This document shows, one piece after another, positions 17,654 through 28,357 of a DNA stretch of 64,000 bases. This stretch comes from Prochlorococcus sp. AG-402-P18 (lineage in GTDB: Bacteria > Cyanobacteriota > Cyanobacteriia > PCC-6307 > Cyanobiaceae), in assembly GCA_003216275.1 (NCBI GenBank), contig QCJC01000010.1:18961-82960 (forward strand). The letters run 5' to 3'. Below the pieces are notes generated by a model, which did not search any database, had not been told where the DNA came from, and saw only the letters and a list, made by a program, of their open reading frames with translations. Numbering within the stretch: position 1 is the first letter of the stretch; every line of letters begins with the position of its first letter. The position numbers were made by a program, and so were the translations under genes.

Positions 17654-19714
17654 TTAAGCTTGATCATTTTCAATTTCCCAATTCTTTCTTGCAGATTTTA
17701 GGAGTAATTGATCAGCATCTGAATCTTCAAGAGGAAGTTCGAACCAAAAAGTCGTTCCTGTATTTGGCTCACTGGCCATTCTTATTTCACTGCCATGCTT
17801 ATTAACAATACCTTTAACAATAGATAGACCCAATCCAGTACCCACCTCAGTGTGAACTGAATCTTCTACTCGATAAAAACGCTCAAATATTCTTTGCTGA
17901 TCTATTTCGGATATGCCACATCCTGTATCAGAAACCTCCAATCTTAACTTAGGCATAGGAGATAAAATTTCACAATGAGGAGCTTTATTGTTTATTTCAA
18001 GTGGAGAAGCAACACATATGTCTGGCCATGTGTAGGCCTTTAAATTTATTATCCCACCTTCTTGACTGAATTTAAGTGCATTGCCAACAAGATTATCTAA
18101 TACTTGCAGTATCATATCCCAATTACCTAAGACAAATGGTAAATTATTTTCTAGATTAATTGTTAATTTAACATTTTTATCTTCTGCATTGAGCTTATAG
18201 TTTCTAAGAGTTTGTTCAATAGCTTCTTTTATATTTAGTGATTCTAATTGAATCGTTCTGCCAGACTCTATCTTAGAAAGATCAAGTACATCATTGACCA
18301 ATCTAGTAAGTCTATCTGTTTCAGAATTCGCAACACCTAAGAATTCTTTCTGTTCATCCTTTGTAAGTTTATCTCCAAGATCATATAAGGTTTCTACATA
18401 GCTTTTTATATTAAATAAAGGTGTCCTTAATTCATGTGAAACATTACTTATAAACCGCTTTTGCGCTGCATTTAGTTGAACTTCTCTTGTAAGATCTTGC
18501 ACTGTAACAGCAATTCCCTTAAGCGTCTCTCCGGTAGTATCTCTTACGGATTTCAGAACAATTCTAAGTGTTCTTGGCGGTTCTTCAAGGTTACAACGTA
18601 AATCATCACTATCTCCAAAATTATTTAATAATGAATTTATTGGGGTTTCTAACTTTTTTATAAGTAAATCTGGAAGTTGATTTAGTAACTTTTGACCTTC
18701 TAGATTCCTACCTTCCCAACGAAATAGTCTTCTTGCCGTGGGGTTAACTAATACAATTCTTCCTTGCTCGTCTAGTAGAAGTGCGCCATCAGCCATTGTC
18801 GCTATTAAAGATTGCTGTTTGACTTGAGCAGCCTTTAGCTCTTCAATATTTGCTGCATCATAATCTTCTAGCTTTGAGGCCATTGCGTTAAATCCATTCA
18901 ATAGCTCTCCAAGTTCTCCGCTCATAGGTAGATCAACTCTAGATTTAAAGTTTCCTTTAGCGATTTCTCTTACACCATTTACTAGTTCTCTTATTGGCCG
19001 TGTGATAGTGAGAGCATTAAATACTGCGCCAATTATTACTAAAACCCAAATAGAAATAAAAACAGCAACGGTTATTTCTCTTGTTAATGCAGCTGTGGCA
19101 AGGGCTTTTTTATTTGGTGTTACACCCAAAGCTAAGGTGCCAAGATATTCACCCTTCCAGAGCATGGGAACAAAAACATCGGTTACCTGTCCTTGAGGGG
19201 TCGAATGCTGCCTAACCAAAGGAAATTGAGGTTGTTTTTTTAACTCACTAGGCAATTGAAGTTTTCTTTTTAATTGAAAATCGCTTGTGCCTTCAGTGTC
19301 AGAAGCTGTTGCACTTACTGGGATGCCCAATTTCACAAACCCATCAGGGTCTGTGAAAAAAATGTATCTTAAATTGCGACTTGAACGCCAGAATTTTTCT
19401 GCAACATTAAAAAGTTCTCTATTTTGATTTTTAGCAACTAATTCAGTTACATTTCCTGACAATAATAAACCTAAATCTCGTGCATATCTTGTGTCATTCA
19501 TTCCAGCATCTTTTTGAATACTACTTAATGCGAAGAATGTAATAAGTGTCATGATGAAACTTACTACTAGAGTTCCAATAGCTAATAATTTTGATCTTAA
19601 GTTGAATCGTGACCACCAGAAAAATATTTTTTTCTGAATACTTAAATTATCCATAACAACATCTTCATTTTTTAATGAGAATTCATTATTTGAATTTAAA
19701 TTTGAGTTATTCAT
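17654..19714 (-). CDS. nblS: Sensor histidine kinase, NblS/Hik33 (DspA) type
   Basis: The 686-residue membrane kinase has two membrane segments (about 43-64 and 213-236) around a periplasmic sensor region. Behind them are a HAMP domain (about 236-290), a PAS domain (about 300-410) and a HisKA domain with phospho-acceptor His427 in FISNVSHELRTPL. The HATPase domain shows LVGNALKFS, VSDTGCGIS and GTGLGLSIVKGI. Length and domain order match NblS/Hik33, the cyanobacterial kinase for high-light and other photosynthetic stress. It lies tail to tail with kaiC and directly after purD, from which 11 nt separate it. Confidence 0.88.
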   Translation of the reverse strand: MNNSNLNSNNEFSLKNEDVVMDNLSIQKKIFFWWSRFNLRSKLLAIGTLVVSFIMTLITFFALSSIQKDAGMNDTRYARDLGLLLSGNVTELVAKNQNRELFNVAEKFWRSSRNLRYIFFTDPDGFVKLGIPVSATASDTEGTSDFQLKRKLQLPSELKKQPQFPLVRQHSTPQGQVTDVFVPMLWKGEYLGTLALGVTPNKKALATAALTREITVAVFISIWVLVIIGAVFNALTITRPIRELVNGVREIAKGNFKSRVDLPMSGELGELLNGFNAMASKLEDYDAANIEELKAAQVKQQSLIATMADGALLLDEQGRIVLVNPTARRLFRWEGRNLEGQKLLNQLPDLLIKKLETPINSLLNNFGDSDDLRCNLEEPPRTLRIVLKSVRDTTGETLKGIAVTVQDLTREVQLNAAQKRFISNVSHELRTPLFNIKSYVETLYDLGDKLTKDEQKEFLGVANSETDRLTRLVNDVLDLSKIESGRTIQLESLNIKEAIEQTLRNYKLNAEDKNVKLTINLENNLPFVLGNWDMILQVLDNLVGNALKFSQEGGIINLKAYTWPDICVASPLEINNKAPHCEILSPMPKLRLEVSDTGCGISEIDQQRIFERFYRVEDSVHTEVGTGLGLSIVKGIVNKHGSEIRMASEPNTGTTFWFELPLEDSDADQLLLKSARKNWEIENDQA

Positions 19715-19725
19715 TAATAATATAT

Positions 19726-21039
19726 TTAAATTGATCTATTCCTTACTTGATAGCCAATATCCCTACGAAAATGCATACCTTTAAAGTTGATTTTCCTTAA
19801 GCTTTCGTAGGCTAGATCAAAGGCTTTATCGAAGTTTTCGCCTTGAGAAACTACTGAAAGAACTCTTCCTCCTGATGTGACTATATTCTCATATTCGTCT
19901 AAAGTTGTTCCAGCATGAAAGACTTGGAGTGAAGAATTAGAATCTACACTTATTTTTATTTGATCGCCTTTTCGAGGAGCTTCAGGATACCCCTCAGATG
20001 CTGCGACAACACATGCACTGCATAAATTGTTAAAAGTAAGTTTTGGTGCCTTTTCTAAATCTCCTTGAGCACATGCAAAAAGTACGGATGCAAGTTCTGA
20101 GCCTATTAATGGCATTAAGGCCTGACATTCTGGGTCGCCAAAACGGCAATTGAACTCAATAACTTTTGGCCCTGATGATGTGAGCATTAGGCCTGCATAA
20201 ATAACGCCAATATATTTTATTTTCTTTTTTCTTAAACCTTTTAAAGTTGGAAGAAGGATAATTTTAGTTAGGTTTTGAAGCTCTTTTTGATCAATTAAAG
20301 GCGCAGGTGCGTAAGCTCCCATACCACCAGTGTTTGGACCATTGTCACCTTCAAGCAATCTTTTATGGTCTTGTGCTGGAGGAAGAACAATTAATCTTTC
20401 TCCGTCACAAAGAGCAAAAATAGAAACCTCTGGACCTTCAATTATCTCTTCAAGTATAACTCTGTTACCTGCGGAGCCAAATTTCCCTGAGAAAGCTTCT
20501 TTAATTGCCTCTTTCGTTTGATCAATAGTTTTACAAACAGTTACCCCTTTGCCTGCGGCAAGGCCGTCTGCTTTGATTACAAGTGGTTTATTAAGCCTTT
20601 CTAGAACTTCTAAGGCCTCTTTCTCTGAGCTTGTCGTCCAGTATTCAGCTGTGGGGATATTGTTTTCAACCATGAGACTTTTTGCCCAATCCTTACTTGC
20701 CTCTAATTGAGCTCCTTCTTGACATGGACCAAAAACTGTTAGTCCTTCTTCTCGCATCCTATTTGCTAAGCCATTCGCTAATGGATCTTCAGGGCCAATA
20801 ATTACTAAATCAATTTGAAGTCGTTTACAGTCGATAAAAATTTCTTCTTCATTTTTAGGTTCAATGCAAATACATTTTTCATAGGTTGATGTTCCTCCGT
20901 TGCCTGGCCATACAAATATTTGCTCAATAAATTGATTCTTTGATAGAGCCCAAGCAATAGAGTTTTCCCTGCCACCACTGCCAACTATTAATACTCTTTT
21001 AGGCTCATTTTTTACTACAGTTTTTTGATTCGTTGTCAT
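19726..21039 (-). CDS. purD: Phosphoribosylamine--glycine ligase
   Basis: PurD makes glycinamide ribonucleotide in purine synthesis. The 437-residue ATP-grasp protein has the N-terminal VLIVGSGGRENSIAWALS (about 16-33) and the IGPEDPLANGLANRMREEG region. The grasp domain carries PLVIKADGLAAGKGVTVC and the family signature FNCRFGDPECQALMPL. The ATG at 21039 faces purC about 190 nt away, so the two purine genes are divergent. nblS follows closely on the same strand. Confidence 0.97.
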   Translation of the reverse strand: MTTNQKTVVKNEPKRVLIVGSGGRENSIAWALSKNQFIEQIFVWPGNGGTSTYEKCICIEPKNEEEIFIDCKRLQIDLVIIGPEDPLANGLANRMREEGLTVFGPCQEGAQLEASKDWAKSLMVENNIPTAEYWTTSSEKEALEVLERLNKPLVIKADGLAAGKGVTVCKTIDQTKEAIKEAFSGKFGSAGNRVILEEIIEGPEVSIFALCDGERLIVLPPAQDHKRLLEGDNGPNTGGMGAYAPAPLIDQKELQNLTKIILLPTLKGLRKKKIKYIGVIYAGLMLTSSGPKVIEFNCRFGDPECQALMPLIGSELASVLFACAQGDLEKAPKLTFNNLCSACVVAASEGYPEAPRKGDQIKISVDSNSSLQVFHAGTTLDEYENIVTSGGRVLSVVSQGENFDKAFDLAYESLRKINFKGMHFRRDIGYQVRNRSI

Positions 21040-21229
21040 TGTTTTTCTAATGCTTGTCTAAGAAAATAGTTAGAGAGGATCTTTTAATAGCTTTTATTTG
21101 TTTGTTAATTAATTGTTTTAGAAAATAGTCGAGCAGCTTCTTGAATTTCCTTTTTAAAATAAATTTGTTTTGATAGAGGTGATTTTTTTTGCATTGTCTA
21201 TTTATACTAATTTGATATGAGGGGTATTA

Positions 21230-21973
21230 ATGAATCATATCCAAGGATCGTTAATTTATGAAGGTAAGGCTAAACGAGTTTTTGCCTGCAAAAGTCCTGA
21301 TAAGGTTTTGATTGAGTTCAAAAATGATGCTACAGCTTTTAATGCAAAAAAACGTTCAGAGATTAAAGGAAAGGGTCGCCTGAATTGCAAAATATCAGCG
21401 GCACTTTTTGAATTGCTTGAATCAAATGGAATTCCAACTCATTTTTTAGAACTTCATTCAGAAACATTTATGATTGCGGATAAAATTAATGTAATACCTA
21501 TAGAAGTTGTTATTCGCAATTTGGCAACAGGGTCATTGTGCAGAGAGACTCCAATTCCTCAAGGAACAATATTAAACCCGCCACTGCTTGATATTTATTA
21601 CAAAGACGATAATTTAGGTGACCCTATCCTTACAGAAGAAAGATTAAAGTTACTTGATTTAATAAGTATGATTGAGATGGAAAAGATAAAGAATATCACT
21701 AGAAGTGTAAATAAAATTTTAAAAGAATATTTTGATTCACTCGATTTGTTATTAGTTGATTTTAAATTAGAATTTGGAACTAATTCGTTAGGGAAACTTG
21801 TGGTAGCTGATGAAATAAGTCCAGATAATTGCAGATTTTGGGACAAGAAAAATTCAGACCCTAAGGGTCGCATCCTTGACAAAGATCGCTTTCGGCAAGA
21901 TCTTGGAGGTGTGATTGATGCTTATGAGGAGATTTTGAATCGTATAGAAAAAACATCCTCTAAGACTACTTAA
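21230..21973 (+). CDS. purC: SAICAR synthetase
   Basis: PurC couples aspartate to CAIR in purine synthesis. The 247-residue protein begins with [13 protein letters not shown] and contains [12 protein letters not shown] and [17 protein letters not shown]. The signature [18 protein letters not shown] and [12 protein letters not shown] also match the family. A GAGGGG ribosome-binding site at 21219-21224 supports the ATG. Confidence 0.97.
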   Translation: MNHIQGSLIYEGKAKRVFACKSPDKVLIEFKNDATAFNAKKRSEIKGKGRLNCKISAALFELLESNGIPTHFLELHSETFMIADKINVIPIEVVIRNLATGSLCRETPIPQGTILNPPLLDIYYKDDNLGDPILTEERLKLLDLISMIEMEKIKNITRSVNKILKEYFDSLDLLLVDFKLEFGTNSLGKLVVADEISPDNCRFWDKKNSDPKGRILDKDRFRQDLGGVIDAYEEILNRIEKTSSKTT

Positions 21974-22018
21974 GTAAATTATTCTCAGCTAGGAATTTCG
22001 ACATTTAACTGAACGACT

Positions 22019-24325
22019 TTGAAATCTATGTTTAAAAGACACTCCAGATCTAATATGAAATTAAGAAGCAAAAGCGCATATGCCATAGCCATGGCAATTC
22101 CTTTTATCAGTTTTTGCGGAGATTCGAAAGCCAATACTCAAAACTTAGGAGAAAATCAATTATTTTTTAGATATAAAGAAACGGAAAGTTTGCAATTCGC
22201 TAATGAAATAAAAAATAAAAATTTTAATTTTTCTAATTTCTTAATAGCTGAGGATACTACTCAAATAAAGGAAAATAAAGACAATAAAGAAAAAAGAGTA
22301 TTGATTTCAGAGATAATTATTCAGGGACTCGAAGATCATCCTGAAAAAGAACGCCTTGAAGTAGTTACTTATGATGCGATGCTAATTAGACCAGGTAGTA
22401 AAGTAACAAGCGATGAAGTTAAGAAGGATTTAGATAGAATTTACTCAACTGGGTGGTTTTCTGGTGCAAGAGTTGAATCATTGGATAGTGCATTAGGAAT
22501 TCAACTTATAATTAAAGTTAAGCCAAATCCTATATTCAATAAGATAAATATATTGCCAGTAGAAAAAAAATTATCTGATGCGAAATTAAATGAGATTTTT
22601 AATAATGATTACGGTAAAACTTTAAATCTAAATACACTTCAGGTAAGGATAAAAGAAATTAAGGAATGGTATAATTCTAATGGCTATTCAATTGCTAGGG
22701 TTTTTGGACCAAGCCGTGTAACAAATGATGGATTAGTTCAACTTAATATCCAAGAGGGTTATGTAGCTGGTATTGAGATTAATTTTATTGACGAAGAAGG
22801 TAATACTGAAAATGAAAAAGGACAATTGATAAAAGGCAAAACAAAAAAATGGGTAATTGAAAGAGAATTAATTACAAAAGTTGGAGATATTTTTAATAGA
22901 TCTAATTTAGAGTCAGATATAAAAAGATTATACGCAACCTCTCTTTTTAATGATGTAAAAGTTACTCTTAAACCAGTTACCTCTGATCCAGGAAAGATAA
23001 TAATCTTATTAGGAATAACAGAGCAAAGAACTGGCTCCTTAACAGGAGGTCTGGGCTATAGTGGAGGACAAGGAGTGTTTGGCCAGATTGGATTGCAGGA
23101 GTCTAATCTGGTTGGAAGATCATGGTCATCTAATATGAATTTGACTTATGGTGAATATGGAGCTCTTTTGAATCTTTCTTTATATGATCCTTGGATAAAA
23201 AATGATAAATATAGAACATCTTTTAGAACTTCATTATATTTAAGTAGAGAAGTTCCTCAAGAATTCCGAAGTCAAGATGGCGGTAGTATTCGGGGAGTTA
23301 CAGATAGATATGAAGCCGCTAATTCATTAACAAGTTACGATATTAATCAATCTCAAAACTTAGATATAAATAATAATAATACTTTAGTTGAGACGGGACC
23401 ATTTACTAATCTTTATTCAGCCCAGTCATCGGCACCTCAGTTTAGCTGGTTTGACTATGAAGGTGACTCTATCGTCTTAGAGCGGACTGGAGGTGGTTTT
23501 TCTTTCGCAAGACCTTTGAATGGAGCTAAGCCCTTAAAAAAGGTTCCTTGGAGTGTACTTTTAGGAGCGAATTTTCAGAAAGTTAAGCCAATAGACTACG
23601 CAGGAGATAAAAGACCTTATGGCGTAGCATCTACAAATTTTAAAAAAGGTAAAGTTCCTGAGAATGAAGTTATTTGTGTTGCATTTAATTGCTCCACAGA
23701 AAATACACTGATTAGTTTCAAAAGTGCAATTACTTATAATAATTTAGATAATTCACGGAACCCAACTTCTGGAGACTATTTAAATATTGGGTCGGAACAA
23801 TTTATTAGTTTAGGAGAAAACTCACCAACTTTTAATAGATCCAGGATTAGTTATTCACGTTTTTACCCTGTTAATTTGTTAAAGTTTCATAAAGGTTGTC
23901 GCCCAAAGTCTGGCGAAAAATTGGATTGCTCACAATCAATAGGTTTCCAAGCAAAGGTGGGAACAATTGTTGGTGAATTGCCTCCCTATGAAGCTTTTTG
24001 TCTAGGTGGAACAAGCTCTGTAAGAGGTTGGAACTCTTGTGACCTAGGCGTCGCTAGAAATTATGGAGAAGCAACAGCAGAATACAGATTTCCTATTTGG
24101 AGATTAGTTTCTGGAGCGCTATTTTTTGATGCTGCATCTGATTTTGGTTCTCAATCTAATGTCCCAGGGAAGCCTGGAAAAATTCTTGAGAAACCAGGAT
24201 CTGGTTTTTCTGTTGGGCCTGGCGCTGTCATTAATACACCTGTCGGCCCAATTCGTATAGAGGCTGCTAGTCAGGACTTCAGTGGTAACTGGCGATATAA
24301 CATTGGTATTGGTTGGAAGTTCTAG
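22019..24325 (+). CDS. Outer-membrane protein Omp85/BamA family
   Basis: The 768-residue protein starts with an export signal (hydrophobic AYAIAMAIPFISFCG; start TTG at 22019 or ATG at 22028). POTRA domains (about 95-335) follow, recognisable by repeated L-I-S-E-I-I-I-Q-G-L-E and G-Y-S-I-A-R-V segments. The C-terminal bacterial surface-antigen beta barrel has GGTSSVRGW near residue 665, the lid-loop RGW motif, and ends in an aromatic W-K-F. It inserts beta-barrel proteins into the outer membrane (BamA/Toc75 role). It heads the lipid A operon. Confidence 0.93.
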   Translation: MKSMFKRHSRSNMKLRSKSAYAIAMAIPFISFCGDSKANTQNLGENQLFFRYKETESLQFANEIKNKNFNFSNFLIAEDTTQIKENKDNKEKRVLISEIIIQGLEDHPEKERLEVVTYDAMLIRPGSKVTSDEVKKDLDRIYSTGWFSGARVESLDSALGIQLIIKVKPNPIFNKINILPVEKKLSDAKLNEIFNNDYGKTLNLNTLQVRIKEIKEWYNSNGYSIARVFGPSRVTNDGLVQLNIQEGYVAGIEINFIDEEGNTENEKGQLIKGKTKKWVIERELITKVGDIFNRSNLESDIKRLYATSLFNDVKVTLKPVTSDPGKIIILLGITEQRTGSLTGGLGYSGGQGVFGQIGLQESNLVGRSWSSNMNLTYGEYGALLNLSLYDPWIKNDKYRTSFRTSLYLSREVPQEFRSQDGGSIRGVTDRYEAANSLTSYDINQSQNLDINNNNTLVETGPFTNLYSAQSSAPQFSWFDYEGDSIVLERTGGGFSFARPLNGAKPLKKVPWSVLLGANFQKVKPIDYAGDKRPYGVASTNFKKGKVPENEVICVAFNCSTENTLISFKSAITYNNLDNSRNPTSGDYLNIGSEQFISLGENSPTFNRSRISYSRFYPVNLLKFHKGCRPKSGEKLDCSQSIGFQAKVGTIVGELPPYEAFCLGGTSSVRGWNSCDLGVARNYGEATAEYRFPIWRLVSGALFFDAASDFGSQSNVPGKPGKILEKPGSGFSVGPGAVINTPVGPIRIEAASQDFSGNWRYNIGIGWKF

Positions 24326-25170
24326 TGTTTTCTTTCCCCGACGATTATGAACAAGGGTGGACTTTAAGAAATGAAATTAAGAAAAATGGTATTGGTTTGC
24401 ATACAGGACTTCAATGTCAAGTAATAATTAAACCAACTGAATTACCTGGCTTTAATTTCTCTTTTTCAGGAGAAACTAATAAGATATTTTCTATTGACAT
24501 TTCGCAAGTAAGGAACACTCCTTTATGTACAACAATTGATCTTAATGGTAAAGAAATAAATACTGTTGAACACTTGCTTGCTGCGTTAATTGGTTCAGGT
24601 TTAACACATGCACACATTGAAATTACTGGTAGTGAAATCCCTTTACTTGATGGATCTGCTATTGGTTGGGTAGAGGAAATAGAAAAGGTGGGAATGGTTA
24701 ATTCAACCACTTCCCCCAAACCAAGACCAGAATTAACATCACCAATTTTTGTAAAAAAAGGGGAGAGTGTGATCTTTGCATTACCATCTAAAGATTTGAA
24801 ATTAATAGGGTTGATTGATTTCCCATATAAGGCAATTGGACAGCAAATGTTTTCCATTGAGCTTTCTCCAAATAATTTTGTTAAAGAAATTGCACCTGCT
24901 CGAACTTTTGGCTTTCTTGATCAGTTAGAAGAATTAAAGAAAGCTGGACTAATTAAAGGGGGTGCACTTGAAAATGCTTTGGTTTGCGATGGAGATTCTT
25001 GGTTGAATCCACCCTTGAGATTTTCAAACGAACCAGTGCGTCATAAATTGCTTGACTTAATTGGTGATTTAGCTTTTGTTGGATTACCAAGAGCGCAAAT
25101 TTTTGTCTATAAGGGTTCTCATGCTCTTCATACTGAATTTGCTGCTTCTCTTGAAAAGGTATTAACTTAA
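24325..25170 (+). CDS. lpxC: UDP-3-O-acyl-N-acetylglucosamine deacetylase
   Basis: LpxC catalyses the committed step of lipid A synthesis using zinc. I choose the GTG at 24325, which overlaps the omp85 TAG by one base (TAGTG), over the TTG at 24313. This gives 281 residues starting MFSFPDDYEQGWTLR. Family motifs are GIGLHTG, NTVEHLLAALIGSG (zinc His), LDGSAIGWVEEIE, ARTFGFLDQLE and RHKLLDLIGDLAF (zinc His and Asp). Confidence 0.95.
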   Translation: MFSFPDDYEQGWTLRNEIKKNGIGLHTGLQCQVIIKPTELPGFNFSFSGETNKIFSIDISQVRNTPLCTTIDLNGKEINTVEHLLAALIGSGLTHAHIEITGSEIPLLDGSAIGWVEEIEKVGMVNSTTSPKPRPELTSPIFVKKGESVIFALPSKDLKLIGLIDFPYKAIGQQMFSIELSPNNFVKEIAPARTFGFLDQLEELKKAGLIKGGALENALVCDGDSWLNPPLRFSNEPVRHKLLDLIGDLAFVGLPRAQIFVYKGSHALHTEFAASLEKVLT

Positions 25171-25183
25171 TTACATCTGAACT

Positions 25184-25642
25184 TTGACTGACATTTCTCC
25201 TAGCCAACCTATCGTTTTAAATAGCGAGCAAATCATGGGGCTTTTGCCGCATAGATATCCTTTTGCGCTTGTTGACCGAGTGATAGAACATGAGCCAGGG
25301 AAGAAGGCGGTGGCAATAAAAAATGTCACACTTAATGAACCTCAGTTTCAAGGCCATTTCCCCGAAAGACCCATAATGCCAGGTGTTTTAATAGTAGAAG
25401 CAATGGCTCAGGTAGGTGGTTTGATTGTTTCTCAAATGCCGGATCTTCCAAAAGGATTATTTGTGTTTGCGGGTATTGATTCAGTTCGTTTTAGGCGACC
25501 GGTAGTCCCTGGAGATCAATTAAAAATATCTTGTGAGTTAATTAGTATCAAAAGAAAGAGATTTGGAAAAATAAGGGGTGAAGCAAAAGTAGATGATCAA
25601 TTGGTTTGTTCTGGAGATTTGATGTTCTCTCTAGTGGATTAA
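25184..25642 (+). CDS. fabZ: 3-hydroxyacyl-ACP dehydratase
   Basis: FabZ dehydrates 3-hydroxyacyl-ACP in fatty acid elongation. Here it sits among lipid A genes that use the same substrates. The 152-residue hot-dog fold protein shows [14 protein letters not shown] and the catalytic [22 protein letters not shown] segment (His and Glu). The TTG start at 25184 leaves a 13-nt gap after lpxC. Confidence 0.97.
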   Translation: MTDISPSQPIVLNSEQIMGLLPHRYPFALVDRVIEHEPGKKAVAIKNVTLNEPQFQGHFPERPIMPGVLIVEAMAQVGGLIVSQMPDLPKGLFVFAGIDSVRFRRPVVPGDQLKISCELISIKRKRFGKIRGEAKVDDQLVCSGDLMFSLVD

Positions 25643-25646
25643 AGTG

Positions 25647-26501
25647 ATGAGTGAACGTGAATCTTCTGAGAACTTATTTGGAGATAACAAAGTTAATATT
25701 CATAATTTTGCAGATGTATCTCCAAAGGCTGAACTTGGGGCAGGTGTATATGTCGGGTCAGGAGCTGTAATCGGACCAGATGTGATTGTTGGCCCAAATA
25801 CTTGGATAGGACCAAATGTAATTATTGAAGGGAAAGTAAAAATAGGATCAAATAATAAGATCTTTCCAGGCGCGTGTATCGGGTTAGAACCTCAAGATTT
25901 AAAATATAAAGGAGATTTTACTGATGTCTTAATTGGCGATAATAATACTTTTAGAGAATGCGTAACTATTAATAGAGCTACATTTGAAGGAGAAAAAACT
26001 ATAGTTGGTAATGATAACTTGTTAATGGCATATTCACATTTAGGACATAATTGTGAAATAGGGAATAAAGTAGTAATAGCTAATAGTGTGCAGATTGCTG
26101 GTCATGTCATTGTTGAAGATAGAGCTGTTATTGGAGGTTGCTTAGGAATACATCAATTTGTTCATATTGGCTATTTGGCTATGATTGGCGGTATGACAAG
26201 AGTTGATAGAGATGTTCCTCCATATTGCTTAGCTGAGGGGCACCCTGGAAGAATGCGTGGACTAAATAAAGTTGGTATTAAAAGAAAAAATATAGATAAG
26301 GATAATAAAGAAGAATATTTACAATTGAAAAGAATTTGGAACTTATTATTCAAATCTGAATATGTAATTTCTGATAGTTTGAGAATTGCAAGGAAAGAGA
26401 ACTTATTGAAATCTTCTGCAAGATTATGTGGATTTATAGAACTCTCTATCGGTAAAGGGAGAAGAGGTTTAATTCCTTCTTTAATGTCAACTAATAAGTA
26501 A
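25647..26501 (+). CDS. lpxA: UDP-N-acetylglucosamine acyltransferase
   Basis: LpxA performs the first acylation of UDP-GlcNAc in lipid A synthesis. The ATG at 25647 (284 residues) is preferred over the overlapping GTG at 25644. It has many left-handed beta-helix hexapeptides ([IV]GxxxxI) through about residue 190. The catalytic His lies in AYSHLGHNC, and the IHQFVHIG and PPYCLAEGHPGRMRGLN motifs mark LpxA rather than LpxD. Confidence 0.96.
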   Translation: MSERESSENLFGDNKVNIHNFADVSPKAELGAGVYVGSGAVIGPDVIVGPNTWIGPNVIIEGKVKIGSNNKIFPGACIGLEPQDLKYKGDFTDVLIGDNNTFRECVTINRATFEGEKTIVGNDNLLMAYSHLGHNCEIGNKVVIANSVQIAGHVIVEDRAVIGGCLGIHQFVHIGYLAMIGGMTRVDRDVPPYCLAEGHPGRMRGLNKVGIKRKNIDKDNKEEYLQLKRIWNLLFKSEYVISDSLRIARKENLLKSSARLCGFIELSIGKGRRGLIPSLMSTNK

Positions 26502-27676
26502 TGAAAATATTAATAAGTACTGGCGAAGTCTCTGGAGATTTGCAAGGAAGCTTATTAATAAAGGCTTTAAAGGCTAACGCAGAAAAAAGAAAAATTGAAT
26601 TAGAGATAATTGCCTTAGGTGGTGAAAGAATGAAGGAGGCTGGGGCAAAATTAATATCTAATACTTCTTCTATAGGTGCGATTGGCTTTTTAGAAGCACT
26701 TCCATATGTTTTGCCAACTTTGAAGGCACAATCAACGATTGATAATTACTTGAGTTCTTCTCCTCCTGATGCACTTGTTTTAATTGACTATATGGGGCCA
26801 AATATTCGGCTAGGTTTAAAAGTAAAGAAAACTTTTCCTAATATTCCAATAATTTATTATATAGCGCCGCAGGAATGGGCCTGGAGATTAGGTGATTCGG
26901 GCACAACTGATTTAATTAGTTTTACTGATAAGATTTTAGCTATCTTTGAAGAAGAAGCTAAGTTTTATTCAAATAAGGGAGGGGATGTAGAATTTGTTGG
27001 TCATCCAATGTTGGATTCCTATAGAAATATTCCTAGTAGAGAAGAATCATTGAATCAACTAGGTTTAACTTCTGATAAGAAACTTTTACTTATAATCCCT
27101 GCTTCTCGAAAACAAGAGTTAAAATATATTTTACCAACATTACTTCAAGCGGCTAAGCTTTTGCAGGAAAAAGATCCATCTATCACTGTATTTATACCAT
27201 CTGGATTAGAAGAATTTAATATGATATTGAATTCTTCATTAAAAGAATATTGCTTAGATGGAAGAGTTATTGATTCATATGAAGTTGATAAAATAAAGCC
27301 ATTTTTATTTTCTGCTGCCCATCTAGCTTTGTCAAAGTCTGGAACGATTAATATGGAGTTGGCTTTAAATTCAGTTCCTCAAATTGTAGGATATAAAGTT
27401 AGTAGAATCACTGCTTTTTTCGCAAGGCATTTATTACGCTTTAATGTTAAATATATTTCGCCAGTAAATCTTCTATTAAATAAAATGTTAATACCCGAGT
27501 TTATTCAAGATGATTTTCAAAGTGAGAAAATTTATAAATCTGCTTTAAAAATTATAGAAGATGTCTCTACCAGGAAAGATATATTAGTTGGTTATAAAGA
27601 ATTGAAAGATAAACTAGGAAAGCCAGGAGTTACAGATCGTGCATCAAAGTATATTTTGGATTTATTAGTTCAATGA
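26501..27676 (+). CDS. lpxB: Lipid-A-disaccharide synthase
   Basis: LpxB joins UDP-2,3-diacylglucosamine and lipid X. The 391-residue protein begins ISTGEVSGDLQGSLLI, and has IDYMGPNIRLG, IYYIAPQEWAWRLGDSG, FVGHPMLDSY and the LSKSGTINMELAL segment, all family landmarks. The ATG overlaps the lpxA stop by one base (TAATG), so translation is probably coupled. Confidence 0.96.
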   Translation: MKILISTGEVSGDLQGSLLIKALKANAEKRKIELEIIALGGERMKEAGAKLISNTSSIGAIGFLEALPYVLPTLKAQSTIDNYLSSSPPDALVLIDYMGPNIRLGLKVKKTFPNIPIIYYIAPQEWAWRLGDSGTTDLISFTDKILAIFEEEAKFYSNKGGDVEFVGHPMLDSYRNIPSREESLNQLGLTSDKKLLLIIPASRKQELKYILPTLLQAAKLLQEKDPSITVFIPSGLEEFNMILNSSLKEYCLDGRVIDSYEVDKIKPFLFSAAHLALSKSGTINMELALNSVPQIVGYKVSRITAFFARHLLRFNVKYISPVNLLLNKMLIPEFIQDDFQSEKIYKSALKIIEDVSTRKDILVGYKELKDKLGKPGVTDRASKYILDLLVQ

Positions 27677-28284
27677 TTCATATGATTAAATTCCTCAGAA
27701 GATTAATAGTAACCTGCATTTTATTAATCCTATTAATTATTTCTCCATTACAAGCTTTTGCTGAGTCACAAGAGGCAATTTTTGCAGGCGGATGCTTTTG
27801 GTGCCTAGAGCATGATTTAGAGAAAATTGATGGTGTGATATCTGTCGTGAGTGGATACTCAGGCGGGAATCTGACTAATCCAACATATGAGAACCATAAT
27901 GGTCATCAAGAGGTTGTGAAAGTTAGTTTTAATTCTGATATTATTAGCTATAAAGAGTTACTTGATAACTATTGGATTAATATAGATCCTTTTGATAGTC
28001 AAGGACAATTTTGTGATAGAGGTAGTTCTTATAAGCCTGTTATTTTTACATCCAATGAAGAACAACAACTTGCAGCTAAGGAGAGTCAAGAAAATATCTC
28101 AATTGCCTTGAAGACACCTTTGGAACGCTTAAAGGTTGATATTCTTGATTCAAAACCTTTTTGGATTGCTGAGAAATATCATCAAGATTTTGCAGATAAG
28201 AATCCATTAAAATATAAGTTTTATAGAACCAGTTGTGGTAGAGATAATAGGCTAAAAAAGGTTTGGGGAGACTATAAGAATTAG
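27673..28284 (+). CDS. msrA: Peptide methionine-S-sulfoxide reductase, exported form
   Basis: MsrA repairs oxidised methionine. The catalytic motif GGCFWCLEHDLEKIDGV begins near residue 38, with GYSGG and the EKYHQDF motif downstream. Residues about 6-31 form a hydrophobic signal ending QAFA, which suggests export to the periplasm or lumen. The ATG overlaps the lpxB stop by 4 nt (ATGA), so it is the last gene of the envelope operon. Confidence 0.94.
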   Translation: MIHMIKFLRRLIVTCILLILLIISPLQAFAESQEAIFAGGCFWCLEHDLEKIDGVISVVSGYSGGNLTNPTYENHNGHQEVVKVSFNSDIISYKELLDNYWINIDPFDSQGQFCDRGSSYKPVIFTSNEEQQLAAKESQENISIALKTPLERLKVDILDSKPFWIAEKYHQDFADKNPLKYKFYRTSCGRDNRLKKVWGDYKN

Positions 28285-28357
28285 AATCTATTTAATCTAA
28301 ATATAAAGAACTATTTATATTTGTTATTTTTAAATCTCTATTTTATTTTAGAATATA

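Noticed and set aside
24417..24857. Long antisense frame in lpxC
   Set aside because: It is a shadow of the well-supported lpxC gene.
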